Source of the DNA: Schwartzia sp. (in: firmicutes)
Lineage (GTDB): Bacteria > Bacillota > Negativicutes > Selenomonadales > Selenomonadaceae
Direction of reading: 5' to 3'
Length of the DNA stretch: 5,100 nt
NCBI GenBank assembly: GCA_017939945.1
Contig: JAGAZS010000288.1
Coordinates: 1-5,100 of the forward strand
The notes below the pieces were generated by a model. That model was not told the origin of the DNA. It was given only the letters and a program-made list of their open reading frames with translations, and made no database searches. Positions within the stretch are counted from its first letter, which is position 1. Each line of letters opens with the position of its first letter. A program made the translations under genes and the position numbers. Shown piece by piece: positions 1 to 5,100 of the stretch.

Positions 1-10
1 AACATGGTTT

Positions 11-19
11 TGTGGATAA
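11..19 (-). promoter_or_regulatory. Perfect consensus DnaA box
   Basis: The plus strand reads TGTGGATAA, so the minus strand carries TTATCCACA, the classical 9-base DnaA box. It sits in an AT-rich stretch with no gene. Only one exact box is visible in the window, and the left edge cuts off whatever lies beyond. An exact 9-mer on either strand is expected by chance about 0.04 times in 5.1 kb, so it is suggestive rather than proven. The parS match 200 bases away makes a replication-related context more plausible. A lone box could instead be a DnaA titration site, a transcriptional DnaA site, or chance. Confidence 0.45.
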
Positions 20-93
20 CTTTTGAGTGTATTTTGCAAAAGCCTCCTACATGCATTCATTATTTTTCAATCTATATTTTACGAAACGCAAAA

Positions 94-152
94 GGGTGTG
101 AATGACAAATTAGGGGTGTGAACGACAAAAAAAATGTCATTCACACCCCTAA
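94..152. repeat. Tandem plus inverted 14-20 bp repeat forming an 18-bp hairpin
   Basis: GGGTGTGAATGACA occurs at 94-107 and, with one change (T to C), at 114-127. The two copies are in tandem with a 20-base period. An inverted copy, TGTCATTCACACCC, is at 135-148 and is the exact reverse complement of the first copy. The arms 110-127 and 135-152 form an 18-bp stem around a 7-A loop. The one imperfect pair is C-A on the plus-strand RNA but G-U on the minus-strand RNA, so the fold is better if the minus strand is transcribed. The inverted arm can also pair with the first copy (94-107), giving two mutually exclusive hairpins. No clear T-run follows on the minus strand, so this is not a typical intrinsic terminator. 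The unit begins TGTCATT read outward, as many transposon ends do. Function is unknown. Confidence 0.75.
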
Positions 153-226
153 ACTTGATAAATGAAATTGTATTGTTCTCAGTGAAAATTTAAGTTTTTT
201 CATTTTTCTTTCAGGTTATGTTCGTT

Positions 227-242
227 TGTTGCACGTGAAACA
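227..242 (+). promoter_or_regulatory. parS: parS centromere-like site (ParB/Spo0J binding site)
   Basis: The 16 bases TGTTGCACGTGAAACA match the Spo0J/ParB consensus TGTTNCACGTGAAACA at every defined position, and differ from the fully palindromic parS by one base. ParB proteins load at parS as CTP-dependent clamps, spread along the DNA, recruit SMC, and work with ParA (Soj) to segregate newly replicated origins. A match at 15 fixed bases is essentially not expected by chance in 5 kb. The site lies between genes, about 145 bases beyond the end of speB, in AT-rich DNA. Chromosomal parS sites usually cluster near the replication origin, so it suggests where the locus sits on the chromosome. No parA or parB gene is in the window, and I saw no second CACGTG core. 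Confidence 0.85.
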
Positions 243-280
243 TTTGGAAATGATTTCCGATTGTTCCCTCGCATCAAAAA

Positions 281-376
281 GAGTCCTCCCTCGCCGCGAC
301 ACCTTTCCGCGTTCTCCCCCCGGCGCTTCGCGCCATTCGATACGCCACTGGCATATCTCACCTCCCGGAGGGGGCC
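281..376 (-). repeat. GC-rich structured block downstream of speB (3' UTR or dispersed repeat)
   Basis: This non-coding block abruptly raises GC content after the AT-rich DNA to its left. It contains at least three short stem-loops. These are GGCGC-TTC-GCGCC (322-334); an 8-bp stem with arms 339-346 and 350-357 and a 3-base loop; and CCTC-CCG-GAGG (361-371). The second stem has a G-U pair on the minus-strand RNA but a C-A mismatch on the plus strand, which fits transcription as the tail of the spe operon. A C-run at 315-321 could pair with the G-run at 370-374 and close the inner stems into a multibranched fold. On the minus strand the block ends in GGACTC followed by five T, a possible weak terminator. 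The layout recalls GC-rich intergenic repeats of Firmicutes, but that is from memory. Confidence 0.45.
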
Positions 377-386
377 TATTCCGCTA

Positions 387-1268
387 TCACACCGTCTCCG
401 GTGCAACAACCGGCTTTTCCAACGCCAGCAGCATTTCCCTCATCACCTTCAGCGCCGTAGCGGTAGACGCGCCGCTTTGGTCGAGGTTCGGGGCGAGCTC
501 CACCAGGTCGCAGGCTACGACGTTCGCGCTTTGGATGACGGTCAACGCAGCCTTCAAAAGCTCCTTGAAGGTCACCCCGCCCGCCTCCGGCGTTCCCGTG
601 CCCGGGAAATAGGCGGGGTCCATGACGTCGAGATCAATGGTGAAATAAACTGGTTTTCCCGAAAACTCCGCCACAGCTTCGCGCAGTCCCGTGAAGTCGA
701 AACGCTGAAGCCGCGTATGGCCTTCCTTTTCCGCCCAACGGAACTCCGCTCCTTCCCCGCTGCGGATGCCGAACTGGGCGATCCTGCCGTCGCCGAGGAT
801 GTCCCAGCAGCGGCGCAGCACCGACGCGTGGGAGAGCTTCGAGCCGAGGAACTCGTCCCTGAGATCGGTATGCGCGTCGAAATGCACGACGCAGAGATTG
901 GGGTATTTTTTCACTGCCGCCCGAACCGCGCCCAAAGTCACGAGATGCTCGCCGCCGAGCATGAACGGAAATTTCCCGTCCGAAAGGATTTCAGCCGCCC
1001 GTTCCTCGATTATGGAGAGAGTTTTTTCCGTCTCACCGAAGGCCAACTCCAGGTCGCCGGAATCAAAGACCTGCGCGTCCGCCAAGTCCAAGTCCTGATA
1101 CGGGCTGAAGGTCTCCAAACCGTACGCCTCCGCCCGCATCACGCGGCTGGCGTCCCTCGTGCCGGGCCGGTACGAGGTGGTCGAGTCAAAAGGCGCGCCG
1201 AAAATCACGATCCGCGCGTCCCGATAATCGGCGTCGCAGCCGAAAAAGGTTTCCTGATGCTTTTCCAT
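387..1268 (-). CDS. speB: Agmatinase (agmatine ureohydrolase)
   Basis: This is a 293-residue ureohydrolase of the arginase/agmatinase family, close to the roughly 290 residues of Bacillus SpeB. It hydrolyses agmatine to putrescine and urea in the cytoplasm with a binuclear Mn centre. The metal-binding motifs are all present: GGEH (105-108), HFDAHTD (129-135), SHAS (146-149) and DLDVMDP (212-218). They are followed by GTGTPEAGG (223-231) and a C-terminal ELAP block near 257. The ATG start has an AGGGGA ribosome binding site at 1278-1283 that overlaps the stop codon of speE. The intergenic gap is 13 nt, so translation may be coupled. The gene ends in tandem stops (TGA TAG). It is the last gene of the spe operon. 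It could act on N1-aminopropylagmatine instead of agmatine. Arginase activity is unlikely given the agmatinase-like sequence and the adjacent arginine decarboxylase. Confidence 0.95.
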   Translation of the reverse strand: MEKHQETFFGCDADYRDARIVIFGAPFDSTTSYRPGTRDASRVMRAEAYGLETFSPYQDLDLADAQVFDSGDLELAFGETEKTLSIIEERAAEILSDGKFPFMLGGEHLVTLGAVRAAVKKYPNLCVVHFDAHTDLRDEFLGSKLSHASVLRRCWDILGDGRIAQFGIRSGEGAEFRWAEKEGHTRLQRFDFTGLREAVAEFSGKPVYFTIDLDVMDPAYFPGTGTPEAGGVTFKELLKAALTVIQSANVVACDLVELAPNLDQSGASTATALKVMREMLLALEKPVVAPETV

Positions 1269-1281
1269 ATATACCGTTCCC

Positions 1282-2154
1282 CTACTCTTTTTCTTCTTCT
1301 TCCGGTTCCTCGCTTTTCAGGATATCCTCCACATAGGTCGGCAGCGCGAAGGACGCCGCGTGGAGCTTCGTGTTGTAGTAGCGTGTCTTGATGCCGAGCT
1401 TTTCCCATTTTTCCCAGTCCACGCCTTTGACCGGGTGGTATTTCTTCGACGCGAAGCCGAAGAGCCAGTGACCGGACGGATAGGTCGGGATGTGGACCTG
1501 ATAGACCCGCGCCAGCGGGAACGAGCTGACGATGCGCTTGTGGGCGCGCTGCATCGCGTAGGCCGTTTCTTGATAGAACGGGCTTTCATGCTGGTTGACC
1601 ATGATGCCGTCTTCTTTCAAGGCGCGGAAGCAGTTGCCGTAGAACTCGCGCGTGAAAAGGCCCTCGCCGGGGCCGAACGGGTCGGTGGAATCCACGACGA
1701 TCACGTCGTATTCGTTATCATGGTGACGAATATATTTCAGCCCGTCCTCATAATGGATTTTGACGCGGGGGTCATCGAGCTTGCCCGCCGTTTGCGGCAG
1801 GTATTTTTTGCACGCCTCGACAACTTCCTCGTCGATTTCCACGAGGTCAATCTGCTCCAACGACTCATACCGCGTCAGCTCCCGCACCGAGCCGCCGTCG
1901 CCGCCGCCGATGACCAGCACGCGCCTCGCATCCGGATGCGCGCACATCGGCACATGGACAATCATTTCATGATACATGAACTCGTCCTTCTCGGTCAGCA
2001 TTGTGTAGCCGTCGAGAACCAGGACGCGGCCGAATTCCAATGAATCAAAGATGTCGATGCGCTGGAACTCGCTTTTGCCGCTGTAAACCTGCCTGTCCAC
2101 CTTCATAGAGAACCGCACGTTTTCGGTGTGCGGCTCGGTAAACCAAAGCTCCAT
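1282..2154 (-). CDS. speE: Spermidine synthase (polyamine aminopropyltransferase)
   Basis: This 290-residue cytoplasmic enzyme transfers the aminopropyl group of decarboxylated SAM to putrescine, giving spermidine and methylthioadenosine. An N-terminal beta domain (about 1-60, ELWFTE and LVLDG motifs) precedes a Rossmann methyltransferase-like fold. Visible motifs are GGGDGG (83-88), VEID (105-108, donor binding), YEDG (135-138), VVDSTDP (153-159, with D155 the expected catalytic base) and YPSGHW (225-230). The sequence resembles Bacillus SpeE throughout, with a slightly longer, very acidic tail (from about 281). The ATG has a GGAGG site (2163-2167) with an 8-nt spacer, 15 nt after the speA stop. 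Acceptor specificity is not proven by motifs. Putrescine is the default, but agmatine is possible given the neighbouring arginine decarboxylase and agmatinase family gene. Confidence 0.95.
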   Translation of the reverse strand: MELWFTEPHTENVRFSMKVDRQVYSGKSEFQRIDIFDSLEFGRVLVLDGYTMLTEKDEFMYHEMIVHVPMCAHPDARRVLVIGGGDGGSVRELTRYESLEQIDLVEIDEEVVEACKKYLPQTAGKLDDPRVKIHYEDGLKYIRHHDNEYDVIVVDSTDPFGPGEGLFTREFYGNCFRALKEDGIMVNQHESPFYQETAYAMQRAHKRIVSSFPLARVYQVHIPTYPSGHWLFGFASKKYHPVKGVDWEKWEKLGIKTRYYNTKLHAASFALPTYVEDILKSEEPEEEEKE

Positions 2155-2169
2155 AAATTTGTCCTCCGT

Positions 2170-3627
2170 CTATTCTTCCATCACGTTTAACCGCAGAATC
2201 TCCATGTCCTCAGGGCCCGTCATCGAACAGCCTTTTTCCTTCGCGTAGTGAATATAATCGAGAATTTCCTTCGTGATCAGCTCGCCGGGGGCGAGAATCG
2301 GGATGCCCGGCGGGTAGCACATCACGAATTCGCTGCAAACGCGCCCTTCGGTCTCGTCAATCGGCAGCGACTTCTTCGGCGCATAGAAGGCCTGCTGCGG
2401 ACCGCAGACGACCTGCGGGCGGATATATTCAGCCTCCAACATTCCGGTCCTGTCCTTGCTGTAATTGCGGCGGATTTCCGACAGGGCCGCCACGAGGCGC
2501 TCGATGTCCTTTTCCCTGTCGCCGACGGAAATATAGGCCAAAAGATTCGCGATGTCGCCGAACTCGGTCTGGATGTCGTATTCGTCGCGCAAGAGGTCGT
2601 AGACCTCGATGCCCGCCAGCCCCGTCGGGCGCGTGAAAATCGAGAGCTTCGTGATATCGAAGTCGAAGACCGAACCGCCGTTGACAAGTTCTCGGGAATA
2701 GGCGTAGTAATCGCCGATTGCGTTGATTTCCTCCCGCGCGTATTCGACGAGACGGATCACCTTGTCGAAGATTTCTTTGCCGTGCAGCGCGAGGCTGCGC
2801 CGGGAAATGTCGAGGCTCGCCATCAAAAGGTATGACGCGCTTGTGGTTTGCGTCAGGTTGATAATCTGGTGCACATATCCTTCGGAAACGCGGTCGCCGA
2901 TCAACAGGAGCGAACTTTGGGTCAGCGAGCCGCCGGACTTGTGCATGCTGAGCGCGGCCATATCCGCCCCCGCGTGCATGGCCGCCGCAGGCAAATCGTC
3001 ATGGAAATAAAAATGCGTGCCGTGGGCCTCATCCGCCAAAAGCAAAAGCCCGTGCTCATGGGCGAGACGGGCAATGGCGCGCACGTCGGAGCAAATGCCG
3101 TAATACGTCGGGTTGTTGACGAAAATCGCCTTCGCCTTCGGGTGCGCGAGGATCGCCGCCTCCACGTCCTCCGGCTTCATGCCGAGGGCAATGCCCAGGC
3201 GTTTGTCCATGCCGGGGTCGACGTAAACCGGAACTGCGCCGCAGAGAATCATCGCGTTGATGACGCTCCGATGCACGTTGCGCGGCAGGATGATTTCGTC
3301 GCCGCGTCCCGCCGCCGTCAGGATCATCGCCTGCACAGCCGAGGTGGTGCCGCCGATCATGAAGAACGCGTGGGCCGCGCCGAAAGCCTCCGCCGCCAGC
3401 CGCTCCGCGTCGCGGATCACCGAAACCGGATGGCAGAGATTGTCCAGCATTTTCATCGAATTGACGTCGACGGAAAGGCATTTCTCGCCGAGGAACGCAG
3501 TCAATTCGGGATTGCCCCGCCCCCGCTTGTGTCCCGGCACGTCAAAAGGCACGAGGCGCGCCGTTTTCATCCGCTCCAAGGCTTCCAAAACCGGCGCGCT
3601 CTCCTGCGACAAGTCTTTATGTTCCAC
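2170..3627 (-). CDS. speA: Arginine decarboxylase, PLP-dependent, short Orn/Lys/Arg decarboxylase family
   Basis: This enzyme decarboxylates a basic amino acid, most likely arginine to agmatine, with pyridoxal phosphate. From the preferred start it has 485 residues. It shows VPGHK (30-34), GGTTSA (92-97), DEAHG (199-203), the PLP lysine in SMHKSGG (K230), and a C-terminal domain with YPPGIP (438-443). It lacks the N-terminal wing domain of the large inducible CadA/SpeF/AdiA enzymes and matches the roughly 490-residue Bacillus SpeA layout. The GTG at 3627 is chosen because GGAG (3636-3639) lies 8 nt upstream. An in-frame GTG at 3648 adds seven residues but has no ribosome binding site and follows the speD stop by only 3 nt. 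Lysine or ornithine decarboxylases share this fold. The arginine assignment rests on the adjacent agmatinase and overall resemblance. Confidence 0.9.
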   Translation of the reverse strand: MEHKDLSQESAPVLEALERMKTARLVPFDVPGHKRGRGNPELTAFLGEKCLSVDVNSMKMLDNLCHPVSVIRDAERLAAEAFGAAHAFFMIGGTTSAVQAMILTAAGRGDEIILPRNVHRSVINAMILCGAVPVYVDPGMDKRLGIALGMKPEDVEAAILAHPKAKAIFVNNPTYYGICSDVRAIARLAHEHGLLLLADEAHGTHFYFHDDLPAAAMHAGADMAALSMHKSGGSLTQSSLLLIGDRVSEGYVHQIINLTQTTSASYLLMASLDISRRSLALHGKEIFDKVIRLVEYAREEINAIGDYYAYSRELVNGGSVFDFDITKLSIFTRPTGLAGIEVYDLLRDEYDIQTEFGDIANLLAYISVGDREKDIERLVAALSEIRRNYSKDRTGMLEAEYIRPQVVCGPQQAFYAPKKSLPIDETEGRVCSEFVMCYPPGIPILAPGELITKEILDYIHYAKEKGCSMTGPEDMEILRLNVMEE

Positions 3628-3651
3628 TTCCTGCTCTCCACTCTTCACTTT
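3621..3651 (-). promoter_or_regulatory. speD-speA junction with purine-rich heptad repeat and speA ribosome binding site
   Basis: The minus strand between the speD stop and speA is almost pure purine. It reads as four imperfect 7-base units: GTGAAGA, GTGGAGA, GCAGGAA and GTGGAAC (3648 down to 3621). The GGAG in the second unit (3636-3639) is well placed for the GTG at 3627, the start of the fourth unit. The other GTG triplets in the array offer competing starts. It looks like local slippage that has placed several SD-like and GTG elements in series. Confidence 0.5.
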
Positions 3652-4434
3652 TCAGTACACGTTCTGTCCGCTGAAAATCTCGATCATTTCCCTCCGCAGG
3701 CTGTCGCTGATGGCGAGCCTTGTCTTCGGCGGGATTTCGTATATGTCCGTGTTGAAAAGATAATTCTTCAGGTCCAGTTCCTTGATCAGCATCCGCGTAT
3801 GGAACAGGTTCGCCTGATAGACGTTGACGTCCACCGCGTCGTAGACGTCCAGCGTCTCCGGATTGATGTAATCCTGAATCGATTTCATCGGATTTTCCAT
3901 GAAAATCTTCTTGCCGGTGATATCACGGGTGAAACCGCGCACGCGGTAGTCCATCGTGATGATATCCGAATCGAAATTGCTGATCAAATAGTCCAGCGTT
4001 TGCAGCGGCGTGATCGTGCCGCAGGTCGCCACGTCGATATCGACGCGGAACGTCGCGATGCTCGTATCCGGATGGTACTCGGGATAGGTATGCACCGTCA
4101 CATGGCTCTTGTCGAGATGCGCGACCACCGTGTCGCGGAGCGCGCGGGGCAGCTTCTCCCCGCTTTCAAGAGCCGCCTCCTCGGCGACGAGCAGCGTCAC
4201 GCTTGCGCCCTGCGGGTCGTAATCCTGCTTCGCGATATTGAGGATTTTCGCGCCGATCATTTCCGTGACGCGGGAAAGGATATTCGTCAGGCGCTCGGAA
4301 TTATACTGCGAATCAATATATCGTATATAGTCCTGCTGCTCGCGCTCCGTCTTCGCGTAGCAAATATCGTAGATGTTGAAGCTCAAAGACTTCGTGAGGT
4401 TGTTGAATCCGTACAATTTCAGTTTCTCTTCCAA
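3652..4434 (-). CDS. speD: S-adenosylmethionine decarboxylase proenzyme, E. coli type
   Basis: SpeD decarboxylates SAM to supply the aminopropyl donor for spermidine synthase. It is made as a proenzyme that cuts itself and turns a serine into the pyruvoyl cofactor. The 260-residue product is close in length (264) and sequence to E. coli SpeD from its first residues (KLKLYGFNNLTKSLSF), unlike the roughly 125-residue Bacillus SpeH type. The cleavage motif AHLDKSH places the cut between K109 and S110, giving a beta chain of 109 and an alpha chain of 151 residues. H115 and C138 (in ATCGT) match conserved active-site residues. The start is TTG at 4434, aligned with the E. coli start and preceded by GGGGGTG (4440-4446). 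The longer frame opening with TTG at 4500 would begin on the -35 box, so its extra 22 residues are not credible. It is first in the operon. Confidence 0.93.
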   Translation of the reverse strand: MEEKLKLYGFNNLTKSLSFNIYDICYAKTEREQQDYIRYIDSQYNSERLTNILSRVTEMIGAKILNIAKQDYDPQGASVTLLVAEEAALESGEKLPRALRDTVVAHLDKSHVTVHTYPEYHPDTSIATFRVDIDVATCGTITPLQTLDYLISNFDSDIITMDYRVRGFTRDITGKKIFMENPMKSIQDYINPETLDVYDAVDVNVYQANLFHTRMLIKELDLKNYLFNTDIYEIPPKTRLAISDSLRREMIEIFSGQNVY

Positions 4435-4439
4435 CTCAG

Positions 4440-4446
4440 CACCCCC
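4440..4446 (-). promoter_or_regulatory. Ribosome binding site that fixes the speD TTG start
   Basis: GGGGGTG on the minus strand matches GGAGGTG with one G in place of A, which still pairs as G-U with the 16S rRNA tail. It ends 5 nt before the TTG at 4434. No ATG or GTG is in frame nearby, and homology with E. coli SpeD begins at this codon. Confidence 0.65.
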
Positions 4447-4471
4447 AGCGCAATGATAAGTTTGTAATCCA

Positions 4472-4500
4472 ATTATAGGGGAAGCCCCCCGAAATTGCAA
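4472..4500 (-). promoter_or_regulatory. Sigma-70/SigA-type promoter of the spe operon
   Basis: On the minus strand, TTGCAA (4500-4495) and TATAAT (4477-4472) are separated by exactly 17 bp. The -10 box is perfect and the -35 box matches TTGACA at 5 of 6 bases. Transcription should start near A4465, giving a leader of about 31 nt before the speD TTG. That is too short for a riboswitch. The spacer contains GGGG-GGCTT-CCCC, a small inverted repeat that could be an operator half or simply base composition. The promoter lies right after the terminator of the upstream chemoreceptor gene, so the spe genes appear to be an independent transcription unit. Confidence 0.85.
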
Positions 4501-4531
4501 GAAAATACCTGCACAAAATCAAGACCTATAT

Positions 4532-4579
4532 AAAAAGGGGCTGCCGCAGAAGAAACCTTTCTGCGACAGCCTCTTTTTT
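4532..4579 (-). terminator. Intrinsic terminator of the chemoreceptor gene, bidirectional in form
   Basis: Arms 4537-4551 and 4559-4573 form a 15-bp stem, with one mismatch and one G-U pair on the minus-strand RNA, around a 7-base loop. On the minus strand it is followed by five T (4536-4532). On the plus strand six T follow (4574-4579), so the structure could stop transcription from either side. It lies 18 nt past the stop codon of the chemoreceptor gene and 32 nt before the -35 box of the spe promoter, insulating the two units. Confidence 0.9.
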
Positions 4580-4596
4580 GTTTGCGATCTCCGATA

Positions 4597-5100
4597 TCAG
4601 AACTTGAAATGGGCGACCTCGCTCTGGAGAGATTGCGCCATGTCGGCGACAGAATGGCTGGCGTTGCTGATCTCGTGCATCATCGAGGACTGCTCCTCGG
4701 TCGAGGCCGAAACCATCTGCGTCTCGTTGACAGTAGTGCCCGCGACCTTCTGTATCCTTTGGATGGAGCCCTTCACCTGATGGCTGCTTTCCTTTGCTTG
4801 GTCAATGCTCACGAGAGCCTTTTCGATATGCCCGTACAGATCGTTGACGAGCGCCTCGATATGGGCGAAAGCCTCGCCCGCGCGGTTCACGACGGCGGAG
4901 CTCTGCTCCACGGACTCGGTCTGCTTCTGCATCGCCGTGACCGCCGCGCCCGTATCGCCCTGTATCTCGCCAATCAGCGTCGCGATGCTCTTCGCGGCGT
5001 CGCCGGACTGCTCGGCCAGCTTCCTGACTTCCTCGGCGACGACGGAGAAACCGCGGCCCGCCTCGCCCGCGCGCGCCGCCTCGATGGCCGCGTTCAGCGC
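4597..5100 (-). CDS. Methyl-accepting chemotaxis protein, C-terminal signalling part (partial)
   Basis: The frame is open to the right edge and gives the last 167 residues of a chemoreceptor. Its 5' end, sensor domain and membrane segments lie outside the window. The fragment opens in the hairpin tip that contacts CheA and Che[23 protein letters not shown] (split here as [12 protein letters not shown] and [10 protein letters not shown]), residues 1-22, followed by [10 protein letters not shown] (23-32). The returning coiled-coil arm contains a likely CheR/CheB methylation site, ASTEEQSS (132-139, E135/E136), and ends in AHFKF. From tip to end it is about 28 residues longer than remembered E. 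coli Tsr, which suggests a receptor class with a longer signalling hairpin, as in many Firmicutes. The ligand cannot be guessed. The gene ends in TGA before a strong terminator and has no evident link to polyamine synthesis. Confidence 0.93.
   Translation of the reverse strand, partial: ALNAAIEAARAGEAGRGFSVVAEEVRKLAEQSGDAAKSIATLIGEIQGDTGAAVTAMQKQTESVEQSSAVVNRAGEAFAHIEALVNDLYGHIEKALVSIDQAKESSHQVKGSIQRIQKVAGTTVNETQMVSASTEEQSSMMHEISNASHSVADMAQSLQSEVAHFKF

Larger units (their letters stand above)
1..386. other. Non-coding region left of speB
   Basis: No gene is supported here. Bases 1-240 are about 32% GC by hand count, while 281-386 are GC-rich. The region carries a DnaA box, the hairpin repeats, the parS match and the structured GC-rich block, each listed separately. 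The short frames that can be read here overlap the end of speB or lack ribosome binding sites and recognisable sequence. No convincing promoter pointing left or right was found. Confidence 0.7.

Noticed and set aside
1..48. A possible leftward gene start: AGGAGG at 43-48 followed by TTG at 37-39 on the minus strand
   Set aside because: The spacer is only 3 nt and just 13 codons are visible before the edge, with no promoter or recognisable sequence. A gene could exist to the left but cannot be supported here.
94..152. A CRISPR array or an ordinary intrinsic terminator
   Set aside because: There are only two direct units plus one inverted copy with a 6-nt interval, which is not spacer-like, and no cas genes. 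The minus-strand stem is not followed by a real T-run, so a standard terminator is not supported.
200..409. A 69-codon minus-strand frame past the end of speB
   Set aside because: It overlaps the speB terminus and runs through parS and the stem-loop block. Its composition changes abruptly and nothing in it is recognisable.
261..1391. A 376-codon plus-strand open frame across speB and the end of speE
   Set aside because: It crosses real gene boundaries on the other strand, is arginine-rich with no motif, and its start lies in the structured non-coding block.
3652..4434. A novel decarboxylase because of the extended N-terminus
   Set aside because: The extension is promoter and leader DNA. From TTG 4434 the protein is a standard-length E. 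coli-type SpeD with an intact cleavage site.
4435..4465. A riboswitch or attenuator in the speD leader
   Set aside because: The predicted leader is about 31 nt, too short for known SAM or polyamine-responsive riboswitches, and shows no stable stem-loop.
2848..4467. A 539-codon plus-strand open frame opposite speA and speD
   Set aside because: It lies antisense to two confidently identified enzymes. Its translation is rich in R, H and V with no recognisable domain, as expected for an antisense frame in GC-rich DNA.

Overview
The window is a bacterial chromosomal segment with every gene on the minus strand. Four adjacent genes form a complete arginine-to-spermidine operon. In transcription order they are speD (S-adenosylmethionine decarboxylase proenzyme, TTG start near 4434), speA (PLP-dependent arginine decarboxylase of the short Bacillus type), speE (spermidine synthase) and speB (agmatinase). 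Gaps are 24, 15 and 13 nt. A textbook sigma-70/SigA-type promoter (TTGCAA, 17 bp, TATAAT) lies at 4472-4500, just upstream of speD. To its right are a strong hairpin terminator (4532-4579) and the C-terminal 167 residues of a methyl-accepting chemotaxis protein that runs off the right edge.

How the genes work together: SpeA makes agmatine from arginine, SpeB removes urea to give putrescine, SpeD supplies the aminopropyl donor (decarboxylated SAM), and SpeE joins them into spermidine. The same four enzymes could also run the alternative order known from Thermus (agmatine is aminopropylated first, then urea is removed). Sequence alone does not decide between these.

The left 386 bases contain no supportable gene and are the most unusual part. 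Bases 1-240 are AT-rich (about 32% GC by hand count), against clearly GC-rich coding DNA. They hold an exact TTATCCACA DnaA box (11-19), three copies of a GGGTGTGAATGACA motif (two tandem, one inverted; 94-152) forming an 18-bp hairpin, and a 16-base exact match to the ParB/Spo0J parS consensus TGTTNCACGTGAAACA (227-242). Between parS and the end of speB lies a GC-rich block (281-376) with several small stem-loops, resembling a structured 3' UTR or a dispersed intergenic repeat. The parS match and DnaA box together suggest that this locus lies in the origin-proximal part of its chromosome.

Organism: probably a fairly GC-rich Firmicute, perhaps Negativicutes or Clostridia. The reasons are Bacillus-like SpeA, SpeE and SpeB, a long E. 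coli-type SpeD, and a chemoreceptor C-terminus of the kind common in Firmicutes. This is an inference from remembered family resemblance and is not firm.
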